Shown here in pieces: positions 1 to 7,700 of a DNA stretch of 23,633 nucleotides; positions within the stretch are counted from its first letter, which is position 1; each line of letters opens with the position of its first letter. The position numbers were made by a program, and so were the translations under genes. The stretch comes from Desulfomicrobium sp. Lineage in GTDB: Bacteria; Desulfobacterota; Desulfovibrionia; Desulfovibrionales; Desulfomicrobiaceae. The stretch lies in NCBI GenBank assembly GCA_003542385.1, contig DPKT01000234.1, forward strand, positions 1 to 23,633, given 5' to 3'. The notes under the pieces were generated by a model. The model was given only the letters and a program-made list of their open reading frames with translations. It did not search any database and was not told where the DNA came from.

Positions 1-32
1 GCGCCGGCGTTGTTTCCGAAATTGTCGAGTAA
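1..32 (+). CDS. tuf: Elongation factor Tu, C-terminal end (partial)
   Basis: Only the last codons are present, reading GAGVVSEIVE then TAA at 30-32. This matches the C-terminus of EF-Tu, which in other bacteria ends in a similar GAGVV... tail in the third beta-barrel domain. EF-Tu delivers aminoacyl-tRNA to the ribosome. It stops 15 nt before rpsJ on the same strand, the usual str/S10 arrangement, which implies co-transcription. With ten residues visible, the call rests on tail resemblance plus position. Confidence 0.8.
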   Translation, partial: AGVVSEIVE

Positions 33-47
33 TGGGGCAAAGGCATC

Positions 48-356
48 ATGAATAGTGACAAAATCCGCATCAAGTTGAGAGCGTACGACTACCGCATCCT
101 GGACAAGGCTGTCGCCGAGATTGTCGATTCCGCGCGTAACACCGGCGCCTCCATTGCCGGCCCGATCCCGCTGCCGACTCGCATTCACAAGCAGACGATT
201 CAGAAGTCCGTGCATGTGGATAAGAAGTCCCGGGAACAGTTCGAAATGCGTGTTCATAAGCGTCTTTTGGACATCCTTGAACCCACCCAACAGACGGTTG
301 ATGCTCTGGGCAAGCTGAATCTTCCCGCTGGCGTTGATGTAGAAATCAAGCTGTAG
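48..356 (+). CDS. rpsJ: 30S ribosomal protein S10
   Basis: S10 is a 102-residue protein of the 30S head and also the NusE partner of NusB in antitermination. The sequence is full length for the family (about 102-105). It carries the typical start KIRIKLRAYDY (residues 5-15), the loop region GPIPLPTRI near residues 38-46 and the VHVDKKSREQFEMR segment near 55-68. The ATG at 48 follows an AAAGG Shine-Dalgarno by a few bases. It opens the S10 gene set, 15 nt after tuf and 18 nt before rplC. Confidence 0.98.
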   Translation: MNSDKIRIKLRAYDYRILDKAVAEIVDSARNTGASIAGPIPLPTRIHKQTIQKSVHVDKKSREQFEMRVHKRLLDILEPTQQTVDALGKLNLPAGVDVEIKL

Positions 357-374
357 GGATAACGAGAGGCGATC

Positions 375-1007
375 ATGAAAAAGACTTTGGGACTTGTTGG
401 ACGCAAAATCGGCATGACCAGAATTTATAATTCTGACGGGAATGTCATTCCCGTGACTGTCATCCAGGCCGGCCCGTGTCCAATTATCGATAAAAAGGTC
501 AGTGAGAGAGACGGTTACACTGCTTTGCAGGTCGGTTTCGAAGAAGTCGCTGCGCATCGACTGACCAAACCCGAGCAGGGCCATCAGCAAAAGGCAAATT
601 GTGGCTTTTACAAAATGCTGAAGGAAATCCGTCTCGATGGCGTCAACGAATATGAAATCGGACAGAAGCTGACTGTCGAAATGTTTGCTCCTGGTGAAAA
701 GATTCGTGTCACCGGCACCTCCAAGGGCCGTGGTTTCGCCGGCGTCATCCGCCGCTGGAACTTCGCCGGAGCGCCTGCCACCCATGGACATGAGCAGGTC
801 CACAGAAAGCCCGGCTCCATCGGTCAGTGCGCCTGGCCGAGCAAGGTTTTCAAGGGCAAGAAGCTTCCGGGCCAGCTTGGCAACAAGACGGCGACGATCC
901 TCAACATCGAGATCGTGGACGTTCGTCCGGAAGACAATGTCGTGCTTGTTCGCGGCCAGGTTCCGGGACCCAAGCAGGGGATCATCATCCTCAGCAAGTT
1001 GAAGTAA
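375..1007 (+). CDS. rplC: 50S ribosomal protein L3
   Basis: L3 is a 210-residue early-assembly protein whose long loop reaches the peptidyl-transferase centre. It begins GLVGRKIGMTRIY (residues 6-18), as L3 does. It contains the loop signature GHEQVHRKPGSIGQ (about 138-151) followed by KVFKGKKLPGQLG. The Gln in GSIGQ is the residue methylated by PrmB in E. coli. An AGAGG precedes the ATG. The gene lies 18 nt after rpsJ and 13 nt before rplD. Confidence 0.98.
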   Translation: MKKTLGLVGRKIGMTRIYNSDGNVIPVTVIQAGPCPIIDKKVSERDGYTALQVGFEEVAAHRLTKPEQGHQQKANCGFYKMLKEIRLDGVNEYEIGQKLTVEMFAPGEKIRVTGTSKGRGFAGVIRRWNFAGAPATHGHEQVHRKPGSIGQCAWPSKVFKGKKLPGQLGNKTATILNIEIVDVRPEDNVVLVRGQVPGPKQGIIILSKLK

Positions 1008-1020
1008 AGGGGTGAAGATA

Positions 1021-1641
1021 ATGGCAAACGCGAAAGTTTATGATCAGAACAGAAAGGAAGTCGGCGAGATTTCCTTGGCTGACGATATCTTCCAGGTCGA
1101 GGTGAAGCCCGAAGTGCTGCATTTGGCCGTTCGGTCCCACCTGGCCAAGCTTCGCTCCGGCACCGTCGGCGTGAAGACCCGAGGCCTGGTCAGCGGCGGC
1201 GGCAAGAAGCCGTGGCGGCAGAAGGGCACTGGCCGGGCTCGCGCCGGTTCCAGCCGCTCTCCCTTGTGGCGCAGCGGTGCCATCGTGCACGGGCCGGTGG
1301 CCCGGGACTACAGCTTCAAGATCAACAAGGCGGTTCGCAAGCTCGCCCTGAAGATGGCGCTGTCTTCCCGTTTTACCTCCGAGAACCTGCTCGTGGTCGA
1401 CAAGCTGCAGTTCGACGAGATCAAGACCAAGAAGTTCGTGGCCTGCAAGGACACGCTGGGTCTGAAAAAAGCCTTGATTGTTGTAGCTGAAAAAGATACC
1501 AACCTTGCTCTTTCGGCCAGGAACGTTCCTGGTTTTCTCGTGTTGGATCCGCAATCGGTCAACGTCTACGAAATCCTCAAGTATCCTCAGATGGTCCTGG
1601 ACCAGGGCGCAGTCGCCGTGTTGCAGGAGAGGTTGAAATAA
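1021..1641 (+). CDS. rplD: 50S ribosomal protein L4
   Basis: L4 is a 23S rRNA-binding protein lining the exit tunnel. In E. coli it also autoregulates the S10 operon, but that leader would lie outside this window. The reading frame opens at a GTG (1012), but ATG 1021 is preferred: AAGGGG at 1007-1012 sits 8 nt before it, and the protein then starts MANAKVYDQN. This gives 206 residues. The tunnel loop KTRGLVSGGGKKPWRQKGTG (about 51-70) is the family signature. Its TAA shares one base with the rplW ATG (TAATG), implying translational coupling. Confidence 0.97.
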   Translation: MANAKVYDQNRKEVGEISLADDIFQVEVKPEVLHLAVRSHLAKLRSGTVGVKTRGLVSGGGKKPWRQKGTGRARAGSSRSPLWRSGAIVHGPVARDYSFKINKAVRKLALKMALSSRFTSENLLVVDKLQFDEIKTKKFVACKDTLGLKKALIVVAEKDTNLALSARNVPGFLVLDPQSVNVYEILKYPQMVLDQGAVAVLQERLK

Positions 1642-1931
1642 TGGAAAGCACGCAAGTATTACTCAGGCCGCTGATTTCTGAGAAATCGACTGGCCTCAAG
1701 GAGCTTGGCAATCAGGTTGCTTTTTATGTGCATACTGCCGCGAACAAGATCGACGTTCAGCGGGCCGTTGAAGATGTCTTCAACGTGAAGGTCACTGCGG
1801 TGAACATCGTCAATTACCGTCCGCGGACCAGGAAGAAGTTCGGTCGCGCGGTCGGCAAAATGAGCGGTTTCAAGAAAGCTTACGTCTCTCTCGCTGCCGG
1901 CGAAAAGATCGATTTCTTTGAAGGGGTATAA
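1641..1931 (+). CDS. rplW: 50S ribosomal protein L23
   Basis: L23 (96 residues) sits at the tunnel exit and docks trigger factor and SRP. Family marks are LLRPLISEKST near the start (residues 7-17), the FYVHTAANKIDVQRAVEDVF segment, then a basic loop RPRTRKKFGRA. Its ATG overlaps the rplD stop by one base, with AGGAGAGG at 1625-1632 placed 8 nt upstream. Only 2 nt separate it from rplB. Confidence 0.97.
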   Translation: MESTQVLLRPLISEKSTGLKELGNQVAFYVHTAANKIDVQRAVEDVFNVKVTAVNIVNYRPRTRKKFGRAVGKMSGFKKAYVSLAAGEKIDFFEGV

Positions 1932-1933
1932 CC

Positions 1934-2764
1934 ATGGCAATTCGCAAGCTTAAACCCACATCTGCCGGACGCCGGTCGATGACGATGCTCACCTATGATG
2001 AGATCACCCGTTCGACCCCCGAGAAGTCCCTGACCAAGGGTTTGACCAAGAAGAGCGGTCGCAACCATTTTGGCCGCGTGACCATGCGTCGTCGCGGCGG
2101 TGGAAACAAGTCCCTGTACCGTCTGATCGATTTCAAGCGGAACAAGCTGGACATTCCCGCCAAGGTTGCCACCATCGAATACGATCCGAACAGAAGCGCC
2201 CGCATCGCCCTGCTGCATTACGCCGATGGCGACAAGCGCTACATCATCTGTCCCGTTGGCATCAATGTCGGCGACCAGGTCCTGGCCGGTGAAAAGGCCG
2301 ATATCAAGCCCGGCAACGCCCTGCCTTTGGCCAGAATCCCCCTGGGCACCCTCGTGCACAACGTGGAGCTTTACCCGGGCCGCGGCGGTCAGCTCGTCCG
2401 TTCCGCCGGTTCCTACGCGCAGGTCATCGCCAAGGAAGACAAGTATGTCTTGTTGAGACTGCCTTCCGGTGAAGTCCGCAAGGTCCTGGCCGTGAATACG
2501 GCGACTGTCGGTCAGGTCGGCAATATCGAGCACGAGAACGTGTCCATCGGCAAGGCCGGCCGCAACAGATGGCTTGGCAAGCGGCCGAAGGTTCGTGGCG
2601 TGGCCATGAACCCCGTCGACCATCCGCTTGGCGGCGGCGAAGGCAGAAGCTCCGGCGGACGTCACCCCGTGACTCCTTGGGGCAAGCCCACGAAGGGTTA
2701 CAAGACCCGTTCGCCCAAGAAGAGTTCTTCCAAGCTTATCGTCAAACGCCGCGGAACTAAGTAG
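1934..2764 (+). CDS. rplB: 50S ribosomal protein L2
   Basis: L2 (276 residues) supports subunit association and the peptidyl-transferase centre. N-terminal OB-like and central SH3-like RNA-binding domains are followed by the conserved C-terminal stretch GVAMNPVDHP (about 222-231) and GGRHPVTPWGKPTKGYKTR. The His of VDHP (His230 counting Met) corresponds to the functionally important E. coli His229. The next conserved His in E. coli (DHPH) is Leu232 here. The gene lies 2 nt after rplW and 8 nt before rpsS. Confidence 0.98.
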   Translation: MAIRKLKPTSAGRRSMTMLTYDEITRSTPEKSLTKGLTKKSGRNHFGRVTMRRRGGGNKSLYRLIDFKRNKLDIPAKVATIEYDPNRSARIALLHYADGDKRYIICPVGINVGDQVLAGEKADIKPGNALPLARIPLGTLVHNVELYPGRGGQLVRSAGSYAQVIAKEDKYVLLRLPSGEVRKVLAVNTATVGQVGNIEHENVSIGKAGRNRWLGKRPKVRGVAMNPVDHPLGGGEGRSSGGRHPVTPWGKPTKGYKTRSPKKSSSKLIVKRRGTK

Positions 2765-2772
2765 GAGTTGAT

Positions 2773-3045
2773 ATGCCAAGGTCTCTGAAAAAAGGCCCCT
2801 TTGTGGACGGCCACCTGCTCGCAAAGGTGGAGAAGTCCAACGCTGAAAGAAGCCGTCAGGTGATCAAGACCTGGTCCCGCCGGTCCACGATTATTCCCGA
2901 GATGGTCGGTCTTACCTTTGCTGTGCATAACGGTAAGAAGTTTATCCCGGTGTTTGTGTCCGAAAACATGGTCGGCCACAAACTTGGTGAATTCGCACCC
3001 ACCCGGACATATTTTGGCCACGCTGCTGATAAGAAGAAGAAATAG
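2773..3045 (+). CDS. rpsS: 30S ribosomal protein S19
   Basis: S19 (90 residues) binds 16S rRNA in the 30S head with S13. It starts MPRSLKKGPFVDGHLLAKV, a near-invariant S19 opening, and carries TWSRRSTIIPEMVG (about 34-47) and the VGHKLGEFAPTRTYFGH motif. A GGAG precedes the ATG. It sits between rplB and rplV, the standard S10 order. Confidence 0.98.
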   Translation: MPRSLKKGPFVDGHLLAKVEKSNAERSRQVIKTWSRRSTIIPEMVGLTFAVHNGKKFIPVFVSENMVGHKLGEFAPTRTYFGHAADKKKK

Positions 3046-3059
3046 GCAGGAAGTTTCAC

Positions 3060-3392
3060 ATGGAAGCAAGATCGGTTGCCAAGTTTATACGCGTTTCTCC
3101 GCAGAAAGCCAGGTTGGTCGCACGTAACGTGACCGGCAAGCCTGTCGAGGATGCGTTGAATGTCCTGAAATTCACCCCGAAGAAAGCTGCCCGTCTGATC
3201 GAGAAGGTCCTGACGACTGCGATTGCCGATGCCGAGCACAACTACAAGCTGAACGTCGACAACCTCTATGTCAAGGAAGTTCGCATCGACGGCGGCCCGA
3301 GCTGGAAACGTATTCAGTCGAGAGCGATGGGCCGGGCTTACAGAATTATCAAGCGCACCAGCCACATCACTGTGGTTGTCGATGAACTCTAG
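3060..3392 (+). CDS. rplV: 50S ribosomal protein L22
   Basis: L22 (110 residues) lines the nascent-peptide tunnel, and changes in its loop are linked to macrolide resistance in other bacteria. It shows the expected KFIRVSPQKARLVARNVTGK start (residues 8-27). The tunnel hairpin follows as YVKEVRIDGGPSWKRIQSRAMGRAYRI, with the typical RA.GRA core. An AGGAAG precedes the ATG. It is followed 12 nt later by the TTG start of rpsC. Confidence 0.97.
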   Translation: MEARSVAKFIRVSPQKARLVARNVTGKPVEDALNVLKFTPKKAARLIEKVLTTAIADAEHNYKLNVDNLYVKEVRIDGGPSWKRIQSRAMGRAYRIIKRTSHITVVVDEL

Positions 3393-3404
3393 GAGGGCAG
3401 TGCT

Positions 3405-4043
3405 TTGGGTCATAAAGTTCATCCTTACGGATTCCGTTTAGGGTACAACAAAAACTGGAAGTCCCGTTGGTTCAGCGACAAGAAGTATGCCGAGTATGTT
3501 TTCGAGGACAGCAAGCTTCGGAAATATGTGAAGGAAAAACTTTTTCACGCCGGCATTTCGAAGATCGAAATCGAGAGAGCTGCCGACAAGGTTCGTTTGA
3601 TTCTTTTCACTGCGCGCCCCGGTATTGTTATCGGACGGAAAGGCGTTGAAATTGAAAAGCTGCGGGCTGAGCTAAAGGGCAAGTTCGGTCGCGAGTTCGT
3701 GATCGAAGTCAATGAAATCCGCCGCCCCGAAACCGACGCCCAACTCGTCGCCGAGTCCATTGCCCAGCAGCTTGAGCGTCGCGTGGCTTTCCGCCGCGCC
3801 ATCAAGAAAACTCTGGGCATGGCCCAGAAGTTCGGCGCCCAGGGCATCAAGGTGCAGTGCGGCGGTCGTCTGGGTGGTGCGGAAATTGCCCGCACCGAGT
3901 GGGCGAGAGAAGGCAGGGTGCCTTTGCATACCCTTCGTGCCGACATCGATTACGGCGTTGCGCTGGCCAAGACCACGTACGGCGTCATTGGCATCAAGGT
4001 GTGGGTGTTCAAGGGAGAGATCCTGAGCGAGGTGGATAACTGA
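3405..4043 (+). CDS. rpsC: 30S ribosomal protein S3
   Basis: S3 (212 residues) forms part of the mRNA entry site and helicase. The start is TTG at 3405, with AGGAGGG at 3391-3397 eight bases before it; the protein then reads MGHKVHPYGFRLGY, the canonical S3 N-terminus. The KH domain motif VIGRKGVEIEKL lies near residues 75-86, and the C-terminal domain has GRLGGAEIARTEW. The stop overlaps the rplP ATG by one base (TGATG). TTG is unusual for a highly expressed gene. Confidence 0.97.
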   Translation: MGHKVHPYGFRLGYNKNWKSRWFSDKKYAEYVFEDSKLRKYVKEKLFHAGISKIEIERAADKVRLILFTARPGIVIGRKGVEIEKLRAELKGKFGREFVIEVNEIRRPETDAQLVAESIAQQLERRVAFRRAIKKTLGMAQKFGAQGIKVQCGGRLGGAEIARTEWAREGRVPLHTLRADIDYGVALAKTTYGVIGIKVWVFKGEILSEVDN

Positions 4044-4450
4044 TGCTGAGTCCCAAGAAAGTAAAATTTAGGAAGCAGCAGAAGGGTCGTATACGCGGCT
4101 TGGCGCAGCGTGCGACCACGGTTGCTTTTGGTGATATCGGTTTGAAGGCCATGGAGTGTGGAAAGATCACGAGCCAGCAGATCGAAGCCGCCCGTATCGC
4201 GATGATGCGACATATCAAAAGAGGCGGAAAGGTCTTCATTCGAATCTTCCCCGACAAGACGATCACTGCCAAGCCCCTGGAAGTACGTCAGGGTAAAGGT
4301 AAGGGTTCTCCCGTTGGCTGGTGCGCTCCTGTCCAGAGAGGTCGCATCATATACGAAATCAAAGGCGTGGATGTTGAGCTGGCTAAAGAAGCATTGCAGA
4401 GAGCTGCCTACAAGCTGCCTATCAAGACTCTCATAGTCGAAAAGGAGTAA
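4043..4450 (+). CDS. rplP: 50S ribosomal protein L16
   Basis: L16 (135 residues) lies near the A site and is needed for late 50S assembly. It starts MLSPKKVKFRKQQKGRI and has the family segments ITSQQIEAARIAM (about 42-54) and KPLEVRQGKGKGSPVGWCAPV. The arginine in LEVRQG corresponds to the one hydroxylated in E. coli. Its ATG shares a base with the rpsC stop, and AGGTGG at 4030-4035 is a suitable ribosome site. Confidence 0.97.
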   Translation: MLSPKKVKFRKQQKGRIRGLAQRATTVAFGDIGLKAMECGKITSQQIEAARIAMMRHIKRGGKVFIRIFPDKTITAKPLEVRQGKGKGSPVGWCAPVQRGRIIYEIKGVDVELAKEALQRAAYKLPIKTLIVEKE

Positions 4451-4456
4451 GACAGG

Positions 4457-4660
4457 ATGAATGCTCAACAGTTACGTGAATTGGATTCTGTGAAACTCCA
4501 GGAAAAGCTTGGTGAATTTCGCAAGGAATTGATGAATCTTCGTTTTCAGCACGCAACGGCGCAGCTTGAAAATAGTCAGAGAATACCGCTTGTTAAGAAA
4601 TCCATTGCTCGGATTTTGACGATTATGAAAGCGAAGGACATGGAGACAGGTGATGAGTAA
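4457..4660 (+). CDS. rpmC: 50S ribosomal protein L29
   Basis: L29 (67 residues) is a small two-helix protein beside L23 at the tunnel exit. It carries the typical N-terminal LRELDSVKLQEKLGEFRKEL and the signature LRFQHATAQLENSQRI (about 28-43). Its end overlaps the rpsQ start by 8 nt. Base composition is visibly less GC-rich than in rplB or rplF. Confidence 0.95.
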   Translation: MNAQQLRELDSVKLQEKLGEFRKELMNLRFQHATAQLENSQRIPLVKKSIARILTIMKAKDMETGDE

Positions 4661-4919
4661 CAGCGGAAAGACATCAAACAAGAGAACTCTTGTTGGCTTC
4701 GTAGTGAGCGATAAGAACGACAAGACTATAGTCGTCCGTGTCGAGACTCTGGTCAAACATCCTGTTCTTAAAAAATATATCCGCCGCAGAAAGAAATTCA
4801 TGGCTCATGACCCCAACAATGAATGTCACATTGGGGATAAGGTTCAGATCGTCGAGCACCGCCCCCTGAGCGCGCGGAAGAATTGGCATCTGGTCAAAAT
4901 CATTGAAAGAGCTTTGTAG
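4653..4919 (+). CDS. rpsQ: 30S ribosomal protein S17
   Basis: S17 (88 residues) is a primary 16S rRNA binder with an OB fold. Recognisable parts are RTLVGFVVSDKNDKTIVVRVE (about 11-31), the HPVLKKYIRR loop and the HDPNNECHIGDKVQIVEHRPLS segment. ATG 4653 is chosen over the GTG one codon earlier because GGAG at 4642-4645 then sits 7 nt upstream. It overlaps the last 8 nt of rpmC, indicating coupled translation. Confidence 0.96.
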   Translation: MSNSGKTSNKRTLVGFVVSDKNDKTIVVRVETLVKHPVLKKYIRRRKKFMAHDPNNECHIGDKVQIVEHRPLSARKNWHLVKIIERAL

Positions 4920-4930
4920 GGGATTGTAAA

Positions 4931-5299
4931 ATGATTCAAATGCAGACGACTTTGGATGTCGCAGACAATTCCGGAGCCAAAAAGGTTGCCTGCATCAAGG
5001 TGCTAGGCGGTAGCAAGAGGCGGTACGCTCGTGTCGGCGACATTATCATGGTCTCCGTCAAAGAAGCCATCCCTCATGGCAAGGTCAAGAAGGGCGATGT
5101 TCTCCAGGCAGTAGTTGTCAGAACAACAAAGGAGATCGGCCGTCCCGATGGAACCTTCATCCGCTTCGACAACAATTCGGCAGTACTGCTGAATAAGAAC
5201 CTTGAGCCCATGGGCACTCGTATTTTTGGACCTGTTGCGCGTGAATTGCGGGCAAAGAACTTTATGAAGATCGTATCTTTAGCCCCCGAGGTGTTGTAA
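4931..5299 (+). CDS. rplN: 50S ribosomal protein L14
   Basis: L14 (122 residues, the standard length) lies at the subunit interface and contacts 16S helix 14. It begins MIQMQTTLDVADNSGAKK, the highly conserved L14 start. It continues with GGSKRRYARVGDIIMVSVKEA and ends PVARELRAKNFMKIVSLAPEVL. A TAGGGG lies upstream of the ATG. It opens the spc-type set without any visible promoter or terminator before it. Confidence 0.98.
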   Translation: MIQMQTTLDVADNSGAKKVACIKVLGGSKRRYARVGDIIMVSVKEAIPHGKVKKGDVLQAVVVRTTKEIGRPDGTFIRFDNNSAVLLNKNLEPMGTRIFGPVARELRAKNFMKIVSLAPEVL

Positions 5300-5302
5300 G
5301 TT

Positions 5303-5632
5303 ATGTCTACCAAGGTCTGGAAAATTCACAAAGACGACAACGTCATGATCCTTGCTGGCAAAGACAAGGGCAAGATCGGCAAGGTTGTCAAAATTCTGCG
5401 CAGCAAGAAGCAGGTTATTGTCGAGAAGGCTAACATGGTGAAGAAACACACCAAGCCCAATCCCTACAACAACCAGCCCGGTGGGATTGTCGAGAAGGAA
5501 ATGCCCCTGGATATTTCCAATGTTCAGGTGATTTGCAACGCCTGCTCCAAGCCGACTCGTCTCGGCTATAAGATTACCGACGATAACAAGAAAGTTCGTT
5601 ATTGCAAAAAATGCAATGAAACGATCAGCTAA
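5303..5632 (+). CDS. rplX: 50S ribosomal protein L24
   Basis: L24 (109 residues) initiates 50S assembly. The KOW motif DNVMILAGKDKGKIGKVVKI (about 12-31) is clear. The C-terminal extension carries two Cys pairs, CNAC and CKKC (about 77-80 and 100-103), a likely zinc ribbon seen in many bacterial L24 proteins but lacking in E. coli. It follows rplN by 3 nt and precedes rplE by 9 nt. Confidence 0.97.
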   Translation: MSTKVWKIHKDDNVMILAGKDKGKIGKVVKILRSKKQVIVEKANMVKKHTKPNPYNNQPGGIVEKEMPLDISNVQVICNACSKPTRLGYKITDDNKKVRYCKKCNETIS

Positions 5633-5641
5633 GGTGCAGCA

Positions 5642-6181
5642 ATGAGTAGTTTCGAAAAGATCTACAAAGATAAAGTCGCTCCCGAACTCGCGAAGGAATT
5701 CAATTACAAGTCTGTGATGCAGATTCCTTCGATCAAGTGTGTCTCATTGAACATGGGACTGGGCGAGGGTAGCCAGAATAACAAAATCATTCAGGATTCT
5801 GTACGCGATTTGTCTCTGATTGCTGGTCAGCGGGCTGTTGTAACGCGGGCAAAGAAATCCATCGCCGCCTTCAAGCTGCGCGAAGGAATGCCTGTAGGCT
5901 GCCGTGTATCGCTTCGCGGAGACGCAATGTGGGCTTTCCTGGAAAAGCTCATTGTCATCGCCCTTCCCAGAGTCCGCGACTTCCGTGGTGTTCCGGACAG
6001 AGGCTTTGATGGACGTGGAAATTATACCCTTGGCATCAAGGAACATACGATCTTCCCTGAAATCGAAATGGACAAGATCGAGAAGCCTGTGGGTATGAAT
6101 ATTACTGTCGTAACTACTGCCCAGACTGACAAAGAAGGCAAGACGCTGTTGAAGCTTCTTGGAATGCCCTTCAAGAAGTAA
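5642..6181 (+). CDS. rplE: 50S ribosomal protein L5
   Basis: L5 (179 residues, as in E. coli) holds 5S rRNA in the central protuberance. Family features are VMQIPSIKCVSLNMGLGEG (about 25-43), RAKKSIAAFKLREGMPVGCRV and the PRVRDFRGV....FDGRGNY segment near 114-128. It is followed by a strong AAGGAGG that serves rpsN. Confidence 0.98.
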   Translation: MSSFEKIYKDKVAPELAKEFNYKSVMQIPSIKCVSLNMGLGEGSQNNKIIQDSVRDLSLIAGQRAVVTRAKKSIAAFKLREGMPVGCRVSLRGDAMWAFLEKLIVIALPRVRDFRGVPDRGFDGRGNYTLGIKEHTIFPEIEMDKIEKPVGMNITVVTTAQTDKEGKTLLKLLGMPFKK

Positions 6182-6194
6182 GGAGGAGTGTAAC

Positions 6195-6380
6195 TTGACT
6201 CGCACATCACTCATGGTCAAGGCGCAGCGGAAGCCCAAATTTTCCACACGCCAGTACAACAGGTGTCCTATTTGCGGCCGTCCCAGGGCCTTTATGCGCA
6301 AGTTTGGCATTTGCAGAATCTGCTTCAGGAATATGGCCCTTGCCGGTGAATTGCCAGGCGTAAGAAAATCTAGTTGGTAA
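6195..6380 (+). CDS. rpsN: 30S ribosomal protein S14, zinc-binding short form (type Z)
   Basis: S14 (61 residues) belongs to the short zinc-binding class. The start is TTG at 6195, set by AGGAGG at 6181-6186 eight bases upstream; the protein then reads MTRTSLMVKAQRKPKFSTRQ. The zinc ligands are two CxxC pairs, CPIC (about 24-27) and CRIC (about 40-43). It ends in KSSW, the usual S14 Z tail. The long E. coli-type S14 is about 100 residues and lacks these cysteines. Confidence 0.95.
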   Translation: MTRTSLMVKAQRKPKFSTRQYNRCPICGRPRAFMRKFGICRICFRNMALAGELPGVRKSSW

Positions 6381-6393
6381 ATGAGGTACGCTC

Positions 6394-6777
6394 ATGTCTG
6401 TCATAGATCCTATTGCAGATTTGTTGACTCGAATTCGTAATGCATACAAGGCGATGCATTCCAGTGTCTCCGTTCCGCCCAGTCGCACTCGCGAGGCGCT
6501 GCTTAAAATATTGAACGAAGAAGGCTATATCAACGGGTATGCCAAGGAGAACGAAGCTCTCCTGGTCGATCTGAAATACCACGAGAACAAGCCCGTCGTC
6601 GCTGGTCTGAAGAGAATCAGCAAGCCCGGCCGCCGAATTTATGTCGGTGCGAAGTCGATTCCTTCTGTACAGAACGGCCTCGGCATCTGCATCTTGTCGA
6701 CCTCCAAGGGCATCCTTGAAGGCAAAAAGGCTGCCGAAATCGGCGTTGGCGGCGAACTTCTTTGTGAGATTTGGTAG
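6394..6777 (+). CDS. rpsH: 30S ribosomal protein S8
   Basis: S8 (127 residues) binds 16S helix 21 and in E. coli represses the spc operon. It starts MSVIDPIADLLTRIRNAYKA and has the conserved C-terminal stretch SKPGRRIYVGAKSIP then GLGICILSTSKGILEGKKA. Its upstream GAGGT (6383-6387) supports the ATG. It is 13 nt after rpsN. Confidence 0.97.
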   Translation: MSVIDPIADLLTRIRNAYKAMHSSVSVPPSRTREALLKILNEEGYINGYAKENEALLVDLKYHENKPVVAGLKRISKPGRRIYVGAKSIPSVQNGLGICILSTSKGILEGKKAAEIGVGGELLCEIW

Positions 6778-6786
6778 GAGATCGCT

Positions 6787-7326
6787 ATGTCTCGTGTAGG
6801 TAAACAGCCCATCAGCATCCCCAGCGGTGTTGATTTCAAAATCGCGGAGGGCGTGATTGAAGTGAAGGGGCCCAAGGGCGCTCTTTCACTGGCCACGCAC
6901 CCCGCCATTGAAGTTAAGGTCGAAGACAACACGATTTTCGTGACCCCTGCGGAAGACACCCGCATCGCCCGTCAACAGCACGGGCTGCGCAGAACCCTGC
7001 TTGCCAACGCCGTCACCGGCGTGACCAAGGGCTTCGAGAAGACTCTTGAAGTCATTGGCGTCGGCTACAAGGTCAACGTGCAGGGCAACACGGTCGTTCT
7101 TAATGTCGGCTACTCGCATCCGGTCAACTTCGTGCTTCCCGCCGGCGTACAGGCCAAGGTGGAGAACACCAAGATCACCATTTCCGGATGCGACAAGCAG
7201 GTCGTCGGCGAAGTGGCGGCCCAGATCCGCCGCGTGCGTCCGCCGGAACCGTACAAGGGCAAGGGCATTAAGTACTCTGATGAGACTATCCGTCGCAAGG
7301 CCGGCAAATCCGGCGGCAAGAAATAG
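6787..7326 (+). CDS. rplF: 50S ribosomal protein L6
   Basis: L6 (179 residues) is a two-domain protein near the sarcin-ricin loop. It starts MSRVGKQPISIPSGV. The linker region shows the duplicated fold, and the second domain ends in the signature VRPPEPYKGKGIKYSDE (about 151-167) with a basic tail KAGKSGGKK. An AGGAGAT lies just upstream of the ATG. Confidence 0.98.
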   Translation: MSRVGKQPISIPSGVDFKIAEGVIEVKGPKGALSLATHPAIEVKVEDNTIFVTPAEDTRIARQQHGLRRTLLANAVTGVTKGFEKTLEVIGVGYKVNVQGNTVVLNVGYSHPVNFVLPAGVQAKVENTKITISGCDKQVVGEVAAQIRRVRPPEPYKGKGIKYSDETIRRKAGKSGGKK

Positions 7327-7334
7327 GATACGCC

Positions 7335-7688
7335 ATGAAATTATCACGTGAAGAAGCCCGTAAGAACCGCAAGACTCGGATTCGCAAAAAGGTCAATGGA
7401 TCTCCCGAACGTCCGCGTCTGGTTGTTTACCGGTCGAACAAGCACATTTACGCCCAGATCATCGACGATCTTGCCGGCGCGACCCTGGCTTCGGCTTCCA
7501 CGCTGAGCCTGGAAGGCGACAACACTCGCCTGACTGTCGAGAACGCGAAGTTGGTGGGAAAGAAAGTTGCCGAGGAGGCGATCAAGAAGAGCATCACTTC
7601 CGTGGTCTTTGATCGCAACGGCTTCGTGTACCATGGCCGGATCAAGGCCGTTGCCGATGGAGCCAGAGAAGGCGGCTTAAATTTTTAA
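7335..7688 (+). CDS. rplR: 50S ribosomal protein L18
   Basis: L18 (117 residues, as in E. coli) binds 5S rRNA with L5. It has a basic start (EEARKNRKTRIRKKV), then GSPERPRLVVYRSNKHIYAQIIDD (about 23-46) and the C-terminal FDRNGFVYHGRIKAVADGAREGGL, the family signature. It is 8 nt after rplF and 12 nt before rpsE. Confidence 0.97.
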   Translation: MKLSREEARKNRKTRIRKKVNGSPERPRLVVYRSNKHIYAQIIDDLAGATLASASTLSLEGDNTRLTVENAKLVGKKVAEEAIKKSITSVVFDRNGFVYHGRIKAVADGAREGGLNF

Positions 7689-7700
7689 TAGAGGACATCC

